From Calocera cornea HHB12733 (taxonomy: Eukaryota; Basidiomycota; Dacrymycetes; Dacrymycetales; Dacrymycetaceae), in contig KV423961.1 in the NCBI GenBank assembly GCA_001632435.1, forward strand, positions 151,045 to 196,321: a stretch of 45,277 nucleotides of DNA, read 5' to 3'. The position numbers and the translations under genes were made by a program. The notes under the pieces were generated by a model. That model searched no databases, was not told where the DNA came from, and worked only from the letters and a program-made list of their open reading frames with translations. Shown piece after piece: positions 8,931 through 19,442 of the stretch. Every line of letters starts with the position of its first letter. Position 1 is the stretch's first letter.

Positions 8931-9992
8931 ATGCTGTTCATGACCACTTCCGTAGCCGCCAGTCTCCTTGTATTCAGTGCAGCGAGCGCGATCCCTGTCG
9001 ATCGGTACCCCCTGCCCGAGTTCGAAGACATCTGCAAGGAATCCAAGGGCCGCCACGGGCTACACTGGCGAGTGATTGACCAACCCTCTCTCGATGAGCC
9101 GACCGATGAGATGACGGGCGGCATCAAGTTCGTCAACATCCAGCGTCTCGCGCCTGCTGATAAACCCATCCGAGTCCACGAGCGCTCCTTCCAGGACGCG
9201 GAGTTGGGAGTGGCCCTTTTCACTCGCTCGTTCGACATCGATGATCATGTTCTGGATCTGGCCCCTCGAGCCAAAACTGGGATCTGGAATGCAGTCAAGA
9301 ATGTTTTCACGTCCAAGAAGAAAGACAAGAAGGAAGAGAAAGCTGAAGAAGAGTCGGAGGTCAAGCACTTCGATGGGCCCCGTCCGAACTCGTTCCGTAC
9401 GTGGCCCGATGTGTTCATCTCGAATAAATGGGGACCGCATGGAGGCCAGACTTTCAGTGCACTAGGTCAGAGCTCGACAGAAGGCCAGAGTCACACAGAG
9501 AGGCTGTCGAGGCGCTCGGACAGGCAGGCGGAGCCGATGCATGAGCCCCGTTCGTTCGATTTCGACGAGAACGACCTTGGGCTGGAACGCCGCCAGAATG
9601 GGGCGGTAGGGCACCACGACGGGGAGCATGGTCCCAAGCATGGGCATGAGCACGATCACGCCCACAGTTACTCGGCGGATGGCGGCGCGCCCCACCACCA
9701 GCATCAAGACCGAGAGCGTCGTCGGTCGTTCGACGAGGACTACGAGCTCATCTTCTCGCGCCAGGCCGAGTCCGTGTCGCCGAACGAGGATCCCACATGT
9801 ACGCAACTCCCGATGCCCACGCCCGTCGCGCCTCATCACAAGAGCCATGACGCTAATCAACGCCTTTACGGGCGCCGTGGACCCAGGCAAAGCCAGACCC
9901 AGAGTCAGCTCGGGAACTCGAACTCGCCGAGCGGATACCAAGGGAGCTACTGGCAGGAGGCGCGCAGGCGATCGTTGGATGATCTGGAGTAG
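8931..9992 (+). CDS. secreted His-rich repeat-family protein, longest (member 4)
   Basis: This protein has 353 residues and no intron. The signal peptide (1-20) ends ASA, then IPVDRYPLPEFEDIC, so the first family Cys is replaced by Tyr. Repeat-like units are scattered: RSFQDAELGVAL at 85-96, RSFDIDDHVLDLA at 99, RSFDFDENDLGLER at 207-220 and RRSFDEDYELIFSR at 264. A Lys/Glu cluster spans 129-144 and a His-rich tract 228-259 (HHDGEHG, HGHEHDHAH, HHQHQ). The C-terminus from 278 (ESVSPNEDPT) to RRRSLDDLE aligns with member 2. It is encoded at the end of the 7.2-10.0 kb duplicated block, downstream of the SDR and esterase remains. A metal-binding role is possible from composition only. Confidence 0.8.
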   Translation: MLFMTTSVAASLLVFSAASAIPVDRYPLPEFEDICKESKGRHGLHWRVIDQPSLDEPTDEMTGGIKFVNIQRLAPADKPIRVHERSFQDAELGVALFTRSFDIDDHVLDLAPRAKTGIWNAVKNVFTSKKKDKKEEKAEEESEVKHFDGPRPNSFRTWPDVFISNKWGPHGGQTFSALGQSSTEGQSHTERLSRRSDRQAEPMHEPRSFDFDENDLGLERRQNGAVGHHDGEHGPKHGHEHDHAHSYSADGGAPHHQHQDRERRRSFDEDYELIFSRQAESVSPNEDPTCTQLPMPTPVAPHHKSHDANQRLYGRRGPRQSQTQSQLGNSNSPSGYQGSYWQEARRRSLDDLE

Positions 9993-10035
9993 GAGGTGGG
10001 GTTGTGGCTGGATCGGTCGTGTGGTTGTCATGGTA

Positions 10036-10072
10036 CTAGTACGGCAGAGCAGCTCGTTGAGAACGTCGCAAT
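10036..10072 (+). repeat. shared 3'-flank motif, copy after member 4
   Basis: CTAGTACGGCAGAGCAGCTC and TTGAGAACGTCGCAATGA are nearly identical to 4129-4160. Confidence 0.6.
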
Positions 10073-10089
10073 GATGCGATGGCATTTGT

Positions 10090-10689
10090 GCTCTGAGTGG
10101 ATTGGCGTGTGAGCGACGTGTTCACAGTGCTAGAACACGTCGGTGACGGAGCAATGGCCGAGAGGAACCGCACCAAGTTTGGGCCGCAGGAGGATTGGTG
10201 GTGTACATCGCAGGCTTGTCGTCTTCGCAGGCTCTGGGCAGCAATGATAAGAGAGCGTTCATTTCCCGGAGAGTAGGTGTGAGCCTGCCCCTATTCTCAG
10301 CAGTCTTGCGCATGGTGCCAAACGGTAATAGAGGTCTTATCTTAGATATGCGGTACCACGTATAGTGTCTGTTGACGTATGAGACAGAGGAGCGACAAGT
10401 AGAGACATGGAAGTAGCCCACACCGTCACTTGCCAGAGTGGTGTAGCATGCTAGGGCACATGTACACTGCGTCACATCACTCCATCCTCTTTTGTCCTGA
10501 CCATAATGTCCGCTACGGCACATCTCTGCTAGAGTGTCCGAGCACAAGGAGCCGCAGTTATCGCCGGGCATGTGAGGGATTCGTTTCCCAAGACAGGGCG
10601 GCAAGTCGACCGTATCTCGTAGCAGTGTTCTCTTCCTGGTGCCGCCTGAAAATCCTATCGTCCGTGTGGTATATGCCGCATCTGCGTAT
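10090..10689. other. intergenic, nothing recognised
   Basis: It contains open frames on both strands without recognisable products. It leads into the esterase upstream region, whose 10690-10780 part is duplicated at 4170-4320. Confidence 0.4.
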
Positions 10690-10969
10690 CCGCGCACAAG
10701 CTGTTGCAGTTATCGTCCGCTCCACCACGCGCACGCGCTCAGAGAGGGTCACGTCCGCGCGCTCGGGCCGACCCGTCTAGCTCGTCGCTGTGCTGCATGT
10801 ATGCGCATTGCGTAAACTGCCCGCCTGTCCTGGCGGCGGGTGGGTAGCTAATCACCCGACGTGCGCTGGCGGTCCGGTGTGCTCCTCCTCCTTCCCATCG
10901 TCCACCTTCTGCTCAGCACTCCACCCCCCCCTCGGTCTACTCCTACTCTTATCCCAAACACAGCCCAAC

Positions 10970-12080
10970 ATGTCCTACACCCTCAAGCACGGCCCCATAA
11001 ACCCTGCCATCCTCCCCCTCTGCGACCCCGGGTACGCAGCCTACTATGCCCGCGCCATCCAAGGTACCGTTGCCCTCGACTACGACGCGCCCGGCCCGTT
11101 TGACCCCTCCATCCGCGCCGTCCCGCTCGGCTCGGGGCTCGCAGCGCCGCTCGAGTGCGTGACCAGGACACTGAAGGTCGGCGAATGCGAGGTTAGGGTG
11201 TTCACCCCGCCCGAGGAGGCGCCGGAGGGTGGGTGGCCCGTGATGGTCTACTTTCATGGTGGGGGGTGGGTGCTAGGGAGCGTCGATAGCGAGATAAGCA
11301 TCGCGACCCAGCTCTGTCGTCGTATGTTCGCATCCCATCCGATCCCATCCTTCCCAACCCCCGTACCGAGCTAACTCTTCCACAGGCGTCCCCTGCTGCG
11401 TCCTCTCCGTCAACTACCGCCTAGCGCCCGAGCACCCCTACCCCGCTGCAGTGGACGACGCATGGTCCGTCATCCAGTACATCCTCTCCCACGGTCATGC
11501 AGAGCTCAACGTCAACCCGGGACGGATCGCCGTAGGGGGCGCCTCGGCCGGAGGGCAGCTCGCGGCTGTCGTGTCTCATATGGCGGCAATGAGCGACCCG
11601 CCCGTGCCGATCGCCCTCCAGCTGCTGACGGTCCCATGTACGGACCTCGACCCAGCAGCGCCATACCCCAGCCGCACAAAGTTCGCGTTGTCGCCCGCCT
11701 TGCCGGCGGTGCGTATGAACTGGTTCTACAGGCTCTTCGCCGCCCGGCCCGAGGATTGGAAGGCCAGCCCGATCAAGACTCCCCCAGGAGAGCACTGGAA
11801 GCGTCTCGCACCGGCGTTTGTCGCCGTCGCAGGGCTAGACTTTCTAAAGGATGAAGGAATCGCCTATGCAGAATTGATGCGTGAGAGGGGCGCGCAGGCC
11901 GAGGTGAAGGTCTATGAGGGCGTGCCGCATCATTTCCCTTCTTTGGACGGAGTGAGTGTGCTCCGTCTGTGCAGGGGGGGAGGATGTATGCTGATGATTT
12001 CCCAGGTGCTCGAGAAGGGCAAGGAGTACGTGGATGATGCGGTGGACCGCATCACGAAAGCGTTTGCGCGCACTGTCTGA
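10970..12080 (+). CDS. alpha/beta-hydrolase fold esterase, hormone-sensitive-lipase family, three exons
   Basis: I read exons 10970-11321, 11386-11951 and 12006-12080, giving 330 residues. Intron 1 (64 nt) and intron 2 (54 nt) have GT..AG ends; intron 2 is a multiple of three and open, so retention would keep the frame. The oxyanion-hole HGGGW is at 96-100, nucleophile Ser171 is in GGASAGGQ, catalytic Asp269 is in GLDFLKDEG and His is in VPHHF (299 or 300). YRLAPEHPYPAAVDD at 128-142 is the typical family signature. It would hydrolyse short-chain or aromatic esters, probably in the cytosol because no signal peptide is visible. The substrate cannot be told. It is the only intact copy among four in the window. 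The ATG follows a pyrimidine-rich leader and no TATA box is seen. Confidence 0.92.
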
Positions 12081-12379
12081 TCAAGATCATGTATACGTTC
12101 ACATTCACTCGCTCATGTACAATGTAAGGATAGAAGAAAACAAGAAACACAACGAGCAGGGTCATGTCTCCTCGGCGCGCGTTAGGCCAACAAGCCGCCT
12201 GATCCCCGTGCACAAGCAGCATTCCCGGTGCAAAGCACGATCCTGATCCTAATCTTCAGCCCAAATCGGGCCCTCCCTCCCCAGAGCCCCTCCTCACCGA
12301 CCGTCCAACCCCTGCTTGTTCGCTCGCTAGCAGCAAGGACGCGCCGATCACACGCCGATCCTCTCAGAAGCGCAACTGC

Positions 12380-12840
12380 TATGACAACAACCTCGATCAG
12401 CTGCTCTACTGTACTGTATGGCGGCCACACCGACACTTGGACATCCTGTGTTGCTCTCAGCACCACTATGACCTTCACCTCTGACTTCTTTCACCTGTGC
12501 AGCAAGGCGTTATGGCATAGAGTTCGTATCTGTACGCGGGGTGATGGGCAGTGTGGACTTCCCACCACAGGTAGAGCCAGGACTGCGGCCCGGGCGTGAC
12601 GAGGTACTGTGGGTGCTGGGCCGATTGGTGTTGCTCGGCCCTGCTTGAGGGAGATGGGTCGAAGACTCGTCGCCCTCGCCCTCTTCGTGTCATCCACCTT
12701 CTTGTCGCCCTTCTTGTCGTCCTTCTCGGACTTGAAAACTTTCCTGAACATCCTGCTCACACCCTTCTACACCGACGACAATTTGGCTCGGTCCTCGAGC
12801 TCCATGTCCTCTCGTCGACAGTGTGGCTGAAAGAGTCTTA
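12380..12840 (-). pseudogene. relic of a seventh repeat-precursor gene
   Basis: On the minus strand, a D-E-x-E-D-M-E-L-E-D-R-A unit (GAGGACATGGAGCTCGAGG) is followed by a stop and by an open stretch with VFKSEKDDKKGDKKVDD, comparable to VFTSKKKDKKEEK in member 4. Near 12390-12412 the family 3' motif TAGAGCAGCT follows. The signal peptide, promoter and first part are gone. It converges tail-to-tail with the intact esterase. Confidence 0.6.
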
Positions 12841-13075
12841 TCTCTTTCGCCCTCAGTAGTACACTGAATCTCTGTAATTAGAGTAGATCTAATACAATGA
12901 TATTGTGCACTAAGAGAGTGAAAAGAATATGCAGCCTATGGCTGAGCTATGTGTCATATGACTCTCGAGAACAGAAAACCTGAATACCATAGAATGGTGA
13001 ACTTGCATATTTGGAAGTTATGATCCCTAATAAGGGAAATCCCTTACACCCCTCCCTCCAAGTTTTGGAACATGG
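12841..13075. other. AT-richer intergenic stretch
   Basis: Nothing recognised. It marks the left edge of the mobile-element nest. Confidence 0.4.
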
Positions 13076-13544
13076 CTATGTGCCATAGTTGAGTTCATTG
13101 TCCTCCGGTGAAGGCAGAGCAAAAGGATCATCCTCCTCCATGTGCTTGCTCACATCTGGCAGAGGGTGCCTTTTTGCTGTGGGCGTGATTGGCAACACCA
13201 GGAACATGGAATGGTCCATCCCTTCAGGAATGTCCTCAGACCAGGCGGTAGGTCTGTCCTCAGGCTGAGGAGTGACAGTACCGCCTCTCGAGGGGGAACC
13301 AGGGGTGGTAGTCCGCAGAGCTGTAGCGTATGGTTTAGTCCAGTTGGCCTTCCCTTGTTTATTATCCATAGGGACAAGCTGCGCAGCAGCGTAGGCATTG
13401 AGCATACAGTAGGGGACACTAAAATTGCGAAAAATTCCTCCGTTGGGAGGAATGTTGCGGGCCTTGCCCACTCAAAAGAGGTTCAATTCTTGAAGACCGT
13501 ATTATAGAGCTATGTACAGCAATTATGTAAAGTTGTAGATATGG

Positions 13545-15072
13545 TCAATATTTAGTATTTCCCCCCTTGACCTTCCTCAGTGCTTCAACGCACCAGGGCA
13601 TAGAGTCATATAACTTCCGGATGAAGTCAGCTGGGAGCTTCTTCCACTCCTCCTGAATGACTTCCCACAGCTGATTGGCATTCTTTGCATTGGGTAAAGT
13701 CATATGAACTTGTTTCTTGAGGTATGCCCAGACATTGAAAGGGCCTTGGATAATGCCCTCACTAGTTGACCTTCTTCAGGGGGAGCACCACAAGATACTG
13801 TTAAGACCGTTCTATATTGCAAGAGACGTCTAGATACAGCACTAGGAAGGTGGCCGCAGGGAAGGAAGAAGATAGAGAACAAAGGGGACGGAGAATGACA
13901 GAAAATTACCATAGGCAGGAGCCCGAGCCCCGGCGAGGCTCGGGTGGATAGGTGTGGCCCCAGTGGGGCCCGGGAATGCGGCTCCAGCATGTTGAGAGGG
14001 CATCAGGGATCACCTGGGTGCACAGCCCCTTTAGGGCTCCGGGGATGCGGCTCCGGCATGTTGAGAGGGTGTCAGGGTTCAGCCCTCGGCATGCAGCCCC
14101 AGTGGGGCCCAACAGTTGATGTTCAGGAAATATTAGGAGTGTCGTATATGAAAGTTGTAGGAGTGTTGTGAATGGAATTCTGGGTAAGCAGGGCTTACAG
14201 ACGTGCTCTATTGGATTCAGGTTGCAGGAGTTGGGTGGCCAAGTGACACACCACACATTGTTCTCGTCAAACCATTGGCAGGGAACTGCGGAAGTATGGC
14301 AGCTAGCGCCATCCTGCTGGAAGATACAGTCCCATGGCTCCTTGTTTTGATTGGCCATTGTGCCAAGGAAGGCATCCTCAAGCAAATTGGTGTAGCCAGT
14401 GCTGTTCAGAGTGCCATCAATCTGGTAGAGGTGGCCCAGCCCATTGGCTGTGATACAGCCCCATACCATAACCCCCTTCCCACCACCATATTTCTTCATT
14501 GGGCACACATAGCACCCCAGTAAGCCTTCCCCAGGCTTCCTCCAGCACCAGACCGCCCCATCAGACCCATGAAGGGTGACCTAACACTCATTGGAGAAGA
14601 CCACATCCTCCCAATTCTCAGAGTCCCAATCTTTGTGGTGCCGGGCCCATTTCTTCCATTTGGCAATGTGTTTATTGGTAAGTGCAGGGCACTTTCTCTT
14701 GATATATGCCTTCAGACCGGTAGAGTGCAGCCAACAACAAATTGTGCAAGGAGAGATGTGGGGAAAGAACTTGTGCTGCAGATCCATGGCGTCTCGTGCT
14801 TTGCCTCGGTGGAGCAGGGAGGCTGCATGGTGTTTGTTGCTGTTGGATGCCTTGGACTTGGGTCCACAGTTCAGAATTGGCTTGTAGATGTTGCTGTCCT
14901 TGCTGCCAAACCTCTTGCTGTTCTGATAGACTGAGGAGAGGCTCACTCCAAGTTCTTTGGCAAGATTCTTGGCGGGCAACTTGAAGCATTGGCGGAGGGA
15001 GCAGCGCGCGTGCTTGGATGGAGAGCAGTAGACATATGGGCGCAATTTCCGATTGGGGGGGGTGGGAGCCAT
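13545..15072 (-). pseudogene. Tc1-type DD34E transposase, inactivated
   Basis: From ATG 15072 (MAPTPPNRK) the frame has a helix-turn-helix region (AKELGVSLSSVYQNSKRFG). The first catalytic position reads VVFSNEC, Asn in place of Asp, with an in-frame TAG one codon later at 14581-14583. The second Asp is in IFQQDGASCHTS and the Glu in NPIEH exactly 34 residues on, with WPPNSCNLNP between. Right after IEHV the gene is cut by a 464-bp insertion. The C-terminus resumes at about 13730 with WAYLKKQVHMTLPNAKN and ends at TGA 13545. Three lesions (D-to-N, stop, insertion) make it inactive. Confidence 0.9.
13736..14199. mobile_element. 464-bp solo-LTR-like insertion inside the Tc1 transposase
   Basis: On the + strand it starts TGAAAGGGCC and ends GGGCTTACA, so it is TG..CA in either orientation. 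It is flanked by GACAT (13731-13735) and GACGT (14200-14204), a 5-bp target duplication with one difference. Three imperfect copies of a 55-bp GC-rich unit (CAGCCCC, GGGGATGCGGCTCC, GCATGTTGAGAGGG) lie inside. No coding sequence. These are the marks of a solo LTR; the parent element is not in the window. Confidence 0.75.
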
Positions 15073-16458
15073 AGCAAAGTTTGTTGGGGCAACATCAGGC
15101 TTCAATTACATATATTTATACTCAAGCTATAGCTATAGCTGATTGTGCACAATCAGCAGATGAACGATTGCAATCACTACAAGCTAGGGCAACGTGACGC
15201 GGGGCGGAGGAATTTTTTTGCAATATTTGTGTCCCCTACTGTATACAGTTCCATACTGTGATGCCTCTTCACATAGTGAACAATCTCTGGAATGAGATTG
15301 TGTGCCATACGTGTGCCCAGGATCATCTGGCGGACTATCCCAGTTTGGGAAAAGACATACTCCCCTGATGGGTTGTCCATGTCAGGCCTGAGGGCCAGCA
15401 TGAAAGCCACATCATGGGTGAAATATTGCTCATTGGTGAGTCAATCACGTTCAGCAATACAATAGATAATCAATGGATCTGCAAAGAGGGAACCGTAAAC
15501 AATGTGCTCAAACTGAGCGACTTGTTTGGCAGAATAGCCAAGAGACAGCTTGGGGGAGAAGTCACGGAAGAACTCCGCAATCCTGATATCAGGAAGGTAG
15601 TATTTGCCTATGGGCGAGCGGCGGACCCCCATACCAATTGCCCAGTAGGGGTTTTCCTCCTCAGGACACTTTCAAGCTTTTAGCATTTGATAACACTGCC
15701 ACATTCCGGCCTTGCCTTTAGAGAGGTGATCTGTCCCATTAATGGGGAAGCACTTCAACTCGGTGTTGATCATTGGTTCTCAGCAAGTAGGGTCAAGCTG
15801 CCTTACAACAGCCATGTCCTTAGGGTGTATTCCCTTCCAGGGATTGGACTTGTCTGTCCAAGGGGGGGGGGAGTCGTCACCAGCAGCGGTTGTGGATGAG
15901 CGATAGCAAGGATTTGCTTTCCCACAGTGCAAGTGGTAGTCCCCGGGGGGAACTTGACAGGGGCAGGTGTCTTCTTTGATGAGCTTGGCACTGCCAACAC
16001 AATGGGGGATGGCTTGGCTGGCTTAGCAGTGGCTGCTGCATAGGAGTGCCCTGGGTTTGGTGAGCTCTCCATCTCTACATCATGAGATAATTCCCCCAAG
16101 GGGACCATCTCCATATATGGAGTCGGGAGCTTGCAAGGAGGTGCATCCTCCGCCTCACTTGTGGCACGGCATTTGCCAAGCTTTGTCCCACTTGACAGCT
16201 CAGCTTTGAGCTTTTCTATCTCCTTTTGGAGAGAGCAAACTTCCTCTTATGCTGTGTCACACTGTCTGCATGTCAGGGGACACTCTATTTTCCTACTTTA
16301 TTTGGCCCTTACTCGCTTCAGAAGCACTTCCCAGCATGGAATCCAGCCTTCAGGGTCCGGGCCTATGGCCCAGAGTGTGGCCCAGACAACTGCGCAGCCA
16401 TGAGTCTGGCCACTCACCACAACTCAGCATGACTGACTACAACTCACACACAATGTCT

Positions 16459-17090
16459 GCACCACTCAGTTTAGGACTGTACGGAGTCCGTCTGACTGGG
16501 CAATCTGAGGGTGTCGTATTCTGTGAAGTCATCACAGGTCCGGAAGGGTATTCCGGAGTCGGAATAGCAAACAGGATAGGTGTAATTAGTTGGAAATGTC
16601 CAGAATAGACTGTAGAGTGTGGGGATCGATCGGAGGTCTGGGGAAGTAGAGGAGTATGGTAAAGAGAAGATCTTGGAAGCCGGCCCCCTCTTCGGAAAAG
16701 GAGAGTCCGCCTTTTATCTATCTAACCTGATGTTTACCTTTCAGAATCCCATCTCGCGGGGTACGTCACCGTGGGCTGATTTCACCCAACCTAAGGGACT
16801 CTCTCATCCAACAGGTCGCCTTTCCAATCATCCCTTTTGCAAATTGAGGGTTATCCAATAAGAGAGAGTCCTCGCCCGTGAATCCGTCGGACGTGTTGCA
16901 TTGTATACACCGTTCCGGGAGGTTTCTGGGACTGGAACAACCATACGGAACACGCCCCTTCAATCCGGACTTGCTCCATGGGCCGGAGGGCCAACCAGGG
17001 CAAGTCGGAAAGGTGTCCGGACTTTTGGTACCGCATCTCCGGAAGGCCGGAATGCAAAAAATTGGGCCACAGTGACAAAGGGAACTGTAC
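16459..17090. repeat. 632-bp direct repeat, copy 1
   Basis: It starts CTGCACCAC then TTTAGGACTGTACGGAGTC and ends GGGAACTGTAC. The second copy (17399-19897) is 634 bp after the Fot1 element is removed. Both start near and end at CTGTAC. A pair of LTRs of a collapsed retroelement or a tandem duplication would fit. Confidence 0.8.
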
Positions 17091-17398
17091 AACGCGCAGC
17101 CACACTTGACTCATAGTGACCCGTGATATGCCCCATGATGTGCCCCATGAGACGCTCCATGGCCTGACCCATGCAGCTCTGTAGGGTATATATATGTGGG
17201 CTTTAGGCCCCCTGGCTCCTCAGATCTGGTCTCTGAGGACTCTCCACTGTACACCCGTACTCTGTAGTCTCTATAGTCATCTCATCTATCCTATTCTCCA
17301 CTCTATCCTTGCCCACCTGACCTACTCTATCGCTCTTCCATTGACTCCAATCTCTGTCTACTCTTGGCGGCCTTGTAGGGTTACCATGTGCCCTCACA
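17091..17398. other. spacer between the 633-bp repeats with an LTR-like promoter
   Basis: It contains GGGTATATATATGTGGG and then CTCAGATCTGGTCTCTGAGG and ACTCTCCAC. The latter string closely matches CTTAGATCTGATCTCTTAGG and ATCCTCCAC at 42922-42950, ahead of the gypsy gag gene, so this spacer probably holds LTR sequence of a related gypsy family. Confidence 0.5.
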
Positions 17399-17579
17399 CT
17401 GCACCACACAATTTAGGACTGTACAGAGTCTGTCTGACTGGGCAATCTGAGGGCATTGTATTCTGTGAAGTCGTCACAGGTCCAGAAGAGTATTTTGGAG
17501 TCGGAATAGCAAGTGGAATAGGTGTAATTAGTTGTAGTGTCCGGAATAGATGGTAGTGAATGAAGATAGATTGGGGGTA

Positions 17580-19442
17580 ACATAGATCAGCAGTGAGCGG
17601 GTCAGGGCAGTGAACGGGTCATGTTTTTGGACCCTCCTTGATCAATGTACGATAACTTGCCAACAATGCAAGATCTAATTAATCAGAGTCCTCGTCCGGT
17701 GTGCTATCTACCTGTTCTGCATCTGGGCATGTTCTTGCATTGTGCCCAGGTCTTCTGCAGATTCTACAGTGTCGTGCACCACTGTTTGGCTGCATGGATG
17801 GTCCCTCCCCTGAACCTGCATCGTGCCTGTCGTGCTCCTGAATGCCTTGCTCTGCCATGATCTGGCTTGCAGCTTCACCAGTAAGTACTCCAGAATCCTG
17901 GAGTCGGGTATTCTTGGTCCTGCGTCGCTTTGAAAGCCGGTCATTCATGTCTTCAAGAGCCCTGACTCTTCCAGTTAAGAGTGTCAAGCGGTGATCAGTA
18001 TTGATTGCAGCCTTTCCAAGCTGATCAATTGATGTGTATATGGGCATTGGCGAGCTTCCTTGATGCTGAGAGATCCATGCCTTGATGAGTGTTGCTTGGG
18101 AGACAGCCTCAGTCACTGTCTTCGGTGTCTGCGAGACCCAAAGCTGGTCAAGGTGAGCATCTGTTGGCGGAGGGGTTGGCGTCTGAAGTCGTAGAGTGAG
18201 CTTTGAGAGTACAGCATTTGCATCCAAGGGCACTAGGCCTGCACCACGGAAGCCACTCTTGACATTTTGGACTGTGAATGCTGCTTCAAAAAAAAGCAGC
18301 GCGAAAGCTAGCAAAGAAATTGGGCTTTGAGATGTGGCTTCTTCCAGCTTCCATCAGCAAAGAGATCTGGTCACCATATGCTCTCTTCAATGGGCTGAAA
18401 ACACTGACATCGAGAGGCTGGGTATAATGTGACGAGTGTGCTGGCAAGCAGAGTGGAACAATGTCGTTGTCCTTGCAATATTGATTGAACTTGGGGGTGA
18501 CATGGCTCTGGTGACCATCAAGGACGAGCATCCGCCATCAACCAATCCTTCGGCTCTTGGTATGTATATCGAAGTGCTGCAGCCATGCCAAACCGGTGGC
18601 ATTATCCGTCCAGCCCTTATTGGTGGATGCAATAACCCAAGTCGGCAGGATACTGCCATCCGCATACCATGTTGCAAGGTGGTTGCGTCCGACCACACAG
18701 AGGAAGGGTGGCACCACAAAACCATCTGCTGCAATGCAGCAGATGGCCATCGCCCACTCCCTATTGCCTGCTTGGATAGCCTTTGGTTTGGCACTCCGAT
18801 CCGCACCTGCAATGACCACTGCTGCCCTTATCATTCCCATTGCAAAGCCAGTCTCGTCGAAATTGTAGAAATCACCGGGCTGAACACCATAGGTTGCTTG
18901 CAGATTGGTCACAAGCCGGAACCATCCAGCATATATCCGTGGGTCTTCTTGCTGTGCCCTCTGATAGTCAAGGGGTCGAGAGATGCGTGTCCGGATCTCT
19001 GGTCGACGTTTGATAAACCGGTCGGTCCATGCCACCCCAACACTCCTCACACCCCGCTTTGCCAGCAGCATATTTGCCATCCCTTCCACATCTCCCCTCC
19101 AGGGTGGAAACCCTCGCTCCTCCAGCCTCAGAATGTACTGAATGATTGCATCTTCCTCTGCTGCAGTAAGCAGTGCCTGCGGACTATGGATGTCGGCTCG
19201 TGCAGGGACACCGGCCAGTCTGCGCTGCAGTGTAGTGGGTGGGATGTCGTACAGTTTTGCAGTTTCACGACCAGTCAATGCTGGGTCAGCCTTCATTGCT
19301 GCAAGCGCAAGGAGAACACGGTGCTCTTTCGATGATGTAGACATTTGTCTGAGGGAGATATGCGACGACAAAGGGTTGTACATTAAAGTGGCGATGAGCC
19401 TGACCCATTCACTGCCCTGACCCGCTCACTGCTGATCTATGT
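17580..19442 (-). mobile_element. Fot1/pogo-type element, 1863 bp
   Basis: The inverted ends are ACATAGATCAGCAGTGAGCG, continuing GGTCAGGGCAGTGAAC/TGGGTCA, for about 43 bp with one mismatch. TA flanks at 17578-17579 and 19443-19444. Its length is typical of Fot1 elements. It carries the transposase pseudogene below. Confidence 0.95.
17679..19344 (-). pseudogene. Fot1/pogo DD35D transposase with C-terminal zinc knuckle, inactivated
   Basis: From ATG 19344 (MSTSSKEHRV) there is an N-terminal helix-turn-helix (TGRETAKLYDIPPTTLQRRL) and a CENP-B/Tc5-like second domain (GFPPWRGDVEGMANMLL). The DDE_1 nuclease follows: first Asp in NFDETGFAMG, second in LVLDGHQSH, third in YTQPLDVSV exactly 35 residues later. 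An in-frame TGA lies at 18538-18540 just before the second Asp. A frame change occurs in the run of A at 18287-18294. After it the frame continues to a CCHC knuckle (CRICRRPGHNARTC) and an acidic end. The single stop and homopolymer shift suggest recent inactivation. Confidence 0.92.

Larger units (their letters stand above)
13407..15241 (-). mobile_element. Tc1/mariner element with TA target duplication
   Basis: The ends are inverted: CAGTAGGGGACACTAAAATT at the left and CAGTAGGGGACACAAATATT reading in from the right, continuing through AAAATTCCTCCG for about 37 bp with few mismatches. TA flanks both sides (13405-13406 and 15242-15243). Without the inserted 13736-14199 segment and its duplication the element is about 1.37 kb, normal for Tc1. 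It carries the broken transposase described separately. Confidence 0.93.
13076..16255 (-). pseudogene. unknown, multiply broken gene interrupted by a Tc1 element
   Basis: On the minus strand, from about 16255 to 13076, one long degenerate protein can be followed. It has a coiled-coil-like start (LQKEIEKLKAELSS), a Ser/Pro/Ala linker, a frame change at a run of G near 15861-15869, stops near 15760 and 15680, and YYLPDIRIAEFFRDF. A TGA near 15438 precedes FMLALRPDMDNPSGEYVF and HHSMELY. After removal of 13407-15241 with one TA, the frame continues exactly as MLNAYAAAQLVPMDNKQ and ends in an acidic tail (EEDDPFALPSPEDNELNYG). I do not recognise the family. Its position suggests a mobile-element or multicopy protein. 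Confidence 0.6.
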
